Source of the DNA: Chara braunii
Lineage: Eukaryota > Streptophyta > Charophyceae > Charales > Characeae
Direction: 5' to 3'
Assembly: GCA_003427395.1 (NCBI GenBank)
Contig: BFEA01000005.1
Coordinates: 792,302 to 815,880, forward strand
DNA length: 23,579 nucleotides
In this document: positions 19,269 through 23,579 of the stretch, one piece after another
Numbering within the stretch: position 1 is the stretch's first letter
Layout of the letters: every line of letters starts with the position of its first letter
Program-made: the position numbers and the translations under genes
Notes under the pieces: model-generated
The model's input: the letters and a program-made list of their open reading frames with translations, nothing else
Told to the model about the DNA's origin: nothing
Database searches by the model: none

Positions 19269-19523
19269 TGGGTTTGCTTCCGCCTTTGTCTTTTCTTGTG
19301 TGTCAGTGTGTGCAGTGGTGTGGTTTCAGTCGTCATTTTTTGGAGATGGCCTGGCTATGGTGGAGGGCGGTAGCGTCACAGCGAGTTTGTCCTGTTAGCA
19401 CGTTCGTTTGTCTTGCGGTGTGTCAGGTGTGTCGTTTCAATGTGGTGCCATGTGGGTAGTGTTTCGGTAGAGCGTCGTTTGGGACAGAGGTGGAGAAAAT
19501 GTTTTGGTTTTGAGCGTGTGAGT
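19269..19523. repeat. dispersed repeat, copy 2
   Basis: The same-orientation copy of 5532-5770. It includes about 17 extra bases (ending in CCATGTGG) just before GGGTAGTGTTTCGG and has scattered substitutions. It is followed immediately by the minisatellite at 19524. Confidence 0.85.
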
Positions 19524-19765
19524 AGGCAGGCTGCATCCTGAAGTGGTGAAGTGAGAGTTTTGGGCAGTCTGAAAATCCTGAATGGTCCTGAAGTGGTGAA
19601 AGTTCCGAAGACCCTGAAAACCACCTGTTTAGGCAGGCTGCATCCTGAAGTGGTGAGGGTGTCCTGAAGTGGTGAAAGGTCCGAAGACCCTGAAAACCAC
19701 CTCTTTAGGCAGGCTGCATCCTGAAGTGGTGAAGGGTGTCTTGAAGTGGTGATGAAAAATACGAC
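19524..19765 (+). repeat. minisatellite built on CCTGAAGTGGTGAA
   Basis: Three units open with AGGCAGGCTGCATCCTGAAG at 19524, 19631 and 19707, giving periods of 107 and 76 bp. Within units the core CCTGAAGTGGTGAA and the string CCGAAGACCCTGAAAACCAC recur. The period changes because inner subunits were gained or lost. Confidence 0.88.
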
Positions 19766-19866
19766 TGTTGTTAACCTTTTCTCCAATGGCCAGGAGGAAA
19801 GATAATAATAGAAACAAAGGATGTCTGCCGCGTCTGCAGCGGGGGATAAGAGCAGGGAAAATACAC

Positions 19867-19867
<1 letters not shown>

Positions 19868-19927
<60 letters not shown>
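19868..19927 (+). repeat. (CA)n microsatellite
   Basis: About 30 uninterrupted CA dinucleotides. Confidence 0.95.
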
Positions 19928-19931
<4 letters not shown>

Positions 19932-20319
19932 ATTGTTATATTTGTCAGTCTTTCTTCTGTTGTATGTCCTCCCTCTGATTTTTTCTAAGTGTTTTTTTGT
20001 GCGTAACTGAGCACCCTTAAGTAGTGGCGAACAATCCGTGATTCCTCGTTTGGATTGCCTACTGCACTCTTAGGGGGGCCGCTCGGTTCGGGATGTTTTT
20101 GTTGCCTGTGGGTGATGACGGATGCTCGTCGGAGTGTCTCCCTGGATTAGTGGGTGGTGGGAACCAACAGTCTTCGGGGTTCAATCGTGATGTGAGTAGG
20201 TCATGTGCTGCTTTGCTCCGTGTTGGATGTGTGGGCGGCCTCGTCTGCACTCCGCTACTGCCCTGCTGCCTGTCCCGCTTGCTTCGCATATGGTTCTTTG
20301 CAGGTTGGTGTGTTCGCTG

Positions 20320-20660
20320 TGTGGTGTGACCATGTTGTTGGTGTTGCCTTGCGCTTCGCTGCTCCGCTGCCTTGCTGCCCTTCCGCTGGTCGTGCCTTCC
20401 ATGTTTGCTGCTTGCGGGCCTTGTTGGATGGTTGCCTTGTTGCTGGTGCCTTGTGCTTTGCTCCGTGGCTGTTGAGCTTCTGGTTCGCTCACCCTGTCGT
20501 CACTTGCAGTGTGGTTGCCTTGTTTGTGGTGTCTTGTGCTTCACTACACGGTTGCCGCGCTGCATGTCCTGCATGCCATGTCGTTCCTTGCAGTCGTTTT
20601 TGGCGTTGTGCAACCGTGTTGCCTCTACTGTGTTGCCTGGTGCTCCACAGGGTTGTTGCC
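20320..20660 (+). repeat. degenerate repeat rich in GTTGCCTTG
   Basis: Related blocks (GTTGCCTTG, then a GTGCTTCGCT-like string) recur at roughly 20342, 20438 and 20514, a period of about 75-100 bp with heavy divergence. Frames over it read as Cys/Leu/Val-rich peptides on either strand and overlap each other, so I do not call a gene. Confidence 0.55.
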
Positions 20661-20746
20661 CACTGGTATGCTCCGCTTAGGGATAGTCTGCCTTCAACAA
20701 GGGTCAAAGGGTTCATGACCCAAACCATCAAATACGAAAATTCCGC

Positions 20747-20802
20747 AGATTGTCGAGGATTCAGCCTCCTGATGAGTCGGTGCAACTCCGATGAAACTTT
20801 CT
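20747..20802 (+). ncRNA. candidate type III hammerhead ribozyme
   Basis: All conserved core positions are present in order. The cleavage triplet GUC is at 20752-20754. Stem I is GAGG/CCUC (20755-20758 with 20765-20768) with a 6-nt loop. The catalytic box CUGAUGA is at 20769-20775. Stem II is GUCGG/CCGAU (20776-20780 with 20788-20792; one G-U pair) with a 7-nt loop. GAAA is at 20793-20796. Stem III closes AGAUUG (20747-20752) against CUUUCU (20797-20802) with two central U-U mismatches. Self-cleavage after C20754 is predicted. Such motifs occur in plant retrozymes and Penelope-like elements (known families). Here it stands alone, opposite in strand to the chromovirus downstream. Weak stem III is the main doubt. 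Confidence 0.6.
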
Positions 20803-21914
20803 ATCGTCTGTTTATTTTGTTCGCTTTTTCTTTTTTTTATGACTTCTTTTTGTTGTGGTCTTTTCCCTGCTTTTTCTACTGGTGCGAGGTACAAGGAATA
20901 TGAGTGGGAACGATATACAGAAAGCGAAGTTGCAAAATCACACAAGTGTCCAAGTAGTCGCGTACAAGCAGAGAGCACAAATGCACAAAGATTTCATCCA
21001 AATAAGAGCAATACAATGAAGTCATGAGCCAATGTTTAAGCCCTTATGCCACACCAACACAGTATCCAAAGTCGCTCCTCTCTGTTTGGCTGGCGCCCAG
21101 CGCCCAGCCTACACTACTCGACTATCCTACCTACATCAGCATTCTCGCAACAGGCTCACTTCGACTCTTGAAGACCAATGTACATGACGTCATAGCTGAC
21201 CTCTCTCATGTACCAGGTATGTATCTCGTCTCCCCTCATCAGACCCTGACCGCCCACACTCGCCTCCTTCCTGAAGACCACCGATCGCCCTCTTACCCCC
21301 TAGCGCCTTGCAGCCCGGCTATGGCTGCTAGCGCTCCGCTGCCCAACAGTGCCCCTCTTCTCCTTACACGAGCCCGCACGCGCTCTGGCCGCAGCGCAGC
21401 AGCAGCCTCTAACGCAGCAGTGCAGCAGTGTGGCTGCATTTCCTGCGTGGACCAGAATGCCAGCCCCTGGCTGCCCTCTTTCCTATATGGAAGTGGCAGC
21501 CTTTGCTTGGCTGCGTGTGGCCTGGCTGGGAAGCTTCCAGTAGCTTCCAGTCGGGTTCCAGTACCTGCGCCCAGGCCCAGTGCTACAGTTGAGGGCCTGG
21601 GCCCTTTACAGTGGGGCACGGCCTGAGTCTCCAGACATGGGCCGTTTGCTGCATTTGCACAGGACCCGGGGTATGTACGTCGACAGTGCTGCTTTTCCCG
21701 GTCTGTCGCCACTTCGTGATGTATCGGCCTCAACCAACTGGCGGGCTGCAACAACCCGAGTACCCACATATGAAAATGCTGACGCCTTCGCTTAGGGGGG
21801 GCACTTGGCTTGCTGGGGCCTCTGCCCAGAACATGTGCATGCTTGACAAGGGCCCTGCGAGGGCTCATTCCTCGCATTCCATCCACCTTAGCTTCGAAAG
21901 TCCGTTGAGATGCT
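20803..21914. other. stretch without a supported gene
   Basis: 20803-21010 is AT-rich with a T-rich run. About 21290-21860 is distinctly GC-rich and has long open frames on both strands at once (21024-21626 plus, 21293-21886 minus), the usual effect of GC-rich composition. Neither product has a recognisable motif. It lies just beyond the stop of the chromovirus Pol and could contain that element's 3' non-coding region or LTR, but no PPT or LTR edge is clear. Confidence 0.45.
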
Positions 21915-23579
21915 TCATGTTGGTGCCTTCCCCTTCAGTTTTCTTTCATATTCGGCCACGATTTGTGGAGCTATCTTGACAAATTCCTCTCTTGTGAATC
22001 ATCGATCTTCCTTAGGATTAGTGTGATGCCTGAACCGTACCCTGTACTCCCTCATAGGTTTAGGTGGTCTTCCTCGGCCAGCTGGCTTGGGAACAAGCAG
22101 GTCTCTATGTTCTAGGATATGGTCGACGTCCACGTGACCATCCATGGTTGGGGGCAGCATTGATCTCCTTGATGGGAACTGCTGTGTCTCGGTGAAAGGT
22201 GCAAGCTCTGAGGTGTGAAACACAGGGTAAGTGCGTAGGTGACTAGGGATTCAAATCACGTACGAGGGACCATCCAAATCACTACCCACAATGTCTAAGA
22301 CTTCCCAGGGACTGAAATACTGAGGCATTAGTTTTTTAGAGATGCCGAACTGATGCCCCAACTCACTGGCCTTGACCCAGACACGTTCCGCTACCTGAAA
22401 TGTGGATTGTCGACGATGTTTATTCTCATAAGCAATCATTGCTTCTTGAGATTTCTTGATGTGGTCGATAGTCTGATGCAACAACTTCTCACACTAGAGA
22501 CGAAATTCAATGGTTCCAGGAGTTGCAGCAGTTCGATTTTCAGGCAGGAGGAAGTCTAGAGCAGATCTAGGCTTCCACCCCAGATGCAACTGATTAGGAC
22601 TGACGCCGGTGGTGCTATGTACAACATCATTGTACAGGATGGTGATGAGAGGTAATTTCTCATCCCAGTCATCTTGGTTGGGCTTGATATAGTGCCTCAA
22701 CAGATGCTGCACCACACGGTTCATCTGTTCAGCCTGCCCATTGGCTTCAGGATGATTCCCACAAGTCATTTGGAGCTGGCTGCCAATCTGTTCAGCGACC
22801 TTTTTCCACATCTCGCTGGTGAACCAGACATCTCTATCACTAACAATCGTCTTTGGAAGACCGAAGCCACGCACCCAGTTATCCATGAATAACTGGATGA
22901 CGTGCTCAGTCCTGCAGTCTCTGGCATGGCGATTAGTCTACCGTACTTAGTGAACCTATCTACTATGACGAAGATATGCCTCTTGCCACTCTTGCTGGTC
23001 ACGAGGGTATCCATGAAGTCCAGGGAAACACTCTGTCTCGGACCAGCAGGAATGGGTAAAGGCTTTAATAACCCAAGCGGAGCTTGAGTCCGTGGCTTAT
23101 CCCCCTGACAAACTTGGCAAGTCTGAACGTAGGTCTTTGCATCGTCAAGCATGTTAGGACACTAGAATCGCTGTACCAAGTTAGCACTAGTCTTCTTGTA
23201 GCCAAAATGTCATGTTGCGTCATGGCATTTACCTAAAAATAAACTACGCAAATCTTCTATAGATGGAACTACCAATCTCTAAAACCCAGCCTTCTCAAGA
23301 AAGAGCAGCCTGTCCACCATCACAAACTCATCAGATGTGGCCTTGTCCTGGGCCTCAAGTCTGCGGATGATGTCCATCGTGACAAGGTCTTCCTTGTAGG
23401 CTTCCACCAAGGATCGAGATACATCGTTAGATAAGCCAAACTCCGTGATCAGCGCACCCAGGTAGTCTGCCCTACGTGACGGTGCATCAGCAACCTTGTT
23501 ATACTCTCCTTTCACATAGTCAATCTTGAAGTCATATTGGTCTATGACTTCAATCCAACGTTTGAGTGCATCAGAGAGA
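21915..23579 (-). pseudogene. pol: Ty3/gypsy chromovirus Pol, C-terminal part (RNase H tail, integrase, chromodomain)
   Basis: The frame enters from the window edge with an RNase H tail (WIEVIDQYDFKIDYVKGEYN, KVADAPSRR). Next is the integrase zinc-finger region (CHDAT..HFG, then TCQVC), then the catalytic core with Asp in VSLDFMD, Asp in TIVSDRD and Glu in HPEANGQAEQ. After that come KLMPQYFSPWEVLDIVG, the C-terminal GPSYVI region and a chromodomain (VDVDHILEHRDL, EYRVRF). Pol ends at TGA 21915-21917. It is dead: stops at 23279, 23210, 23162, 22494, 22251 and 21999, and a one-base frameshift near 22910. Upstream RT and Gag lie outside the window. In plants such Pol proteins direct integration into heterochromatin through the chromodomain. 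Confidence 0.93.

Noticed and set aside
20205-20903. 232-codon Cys/Leu-rich plus-strand ORF, possibly a membrane protein
   Set aside because: It lies over a degenerate tandem repeat, overlaps other equally open frames, and runs through the hammerhead motif.
21195-21260. Second hammerhead on the minus strand (CUGAUGA present)
   Set aside because: The GAAA box is absent (GAGA instead) and no stem II can be formed.
21024-21886. Overlapping 200-codon ORFs on opposite strands
   Set aside because: GC-rich composition keeps both strands open; neither product has a recognisable domain or a convincing start.

Overview
The window looks like nuclear DNA of a eukaryote with a large, repeat-rich, plant-type genome. 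Evidence: a Ty3/gypsy chromovirus with a chromodomain tail, a second reverse-transcriptase element, many microsatellites and minisatellites, splice-site-flanked exons, TATA boxes, and a piece of eukaryotic 18S rRNA. A streptophyte alga such as a stonewort (Chara) would fit, but that is inference. Nothing looks prokaryotic: there are no operons, Shine-Dalgarno sites or CRISPR arrays.

Layout. 1-500: a 91-bp tandem repeat, then a 98-nt near-perfect foldback. 0.5-4 kb: low-complexity purine/pyrimidine DNA holding two convincing minus-strand exons (3024-3086 and 1873-1936). 4.0-5.33 kb: a pentanucleotide satellite, then (GT)n with one N. 5.53-5.77 kb: a dispersed repeat whose second copy is at 19.27-19.52 kb. 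6.2-8.56 kb (minus): a broken reverse transcriptase with the GIPMG and YFDD motifs. It is split by about 316 bp of antisense 18S rDNA flanked by CTA on each side; taking the insert out restores the frame. 8.9-9.2 kb (plus): a TATA box and a plant-like start context ahead of a 55-codon ORF. 9.25-11.96 kb (minus): a long intact ORF of about 900 codons, not recognised, with a folded N-terminal half and a disordered Pro/Thr/Gln/His-rich C-terminal half. It lies directly upstream of the reverse transcriptase on the same strand and could be its ORF1. 12-17.8 kb: GT-rich and AT-rich DNA with a TATA box, a 123-codon ORF and a very diverged tandem duplication (units of about 600 and 720 bp).

17.87-18.42 kb is an assembly artefact. 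Two 38-bp Tn5/Nextera mate-pair junction sequences flank one copy of an exactly repeated 152-bp segment. 19.5-20.7 kb: minisatellites and a (CA)n run. 20747-20802 (plus): a complete-looking type III hammerhead ribozyme. 21.9 kb to the end (minus): the C-terminal part of a chromovirus Pol (RNase H tail, integrase, chromodomain). It has one frameshift and six in-frame stops, all explicable by C-to-T or G-to-A transitions.

The points most worth following are the 18S insertion in the reverse transcriptase, the hammerhead motif, the unrecognised large ORF paired with the reverse transcriptase, and the library-adapter artefact, which warns against trusting local contiguity near 18 kb.
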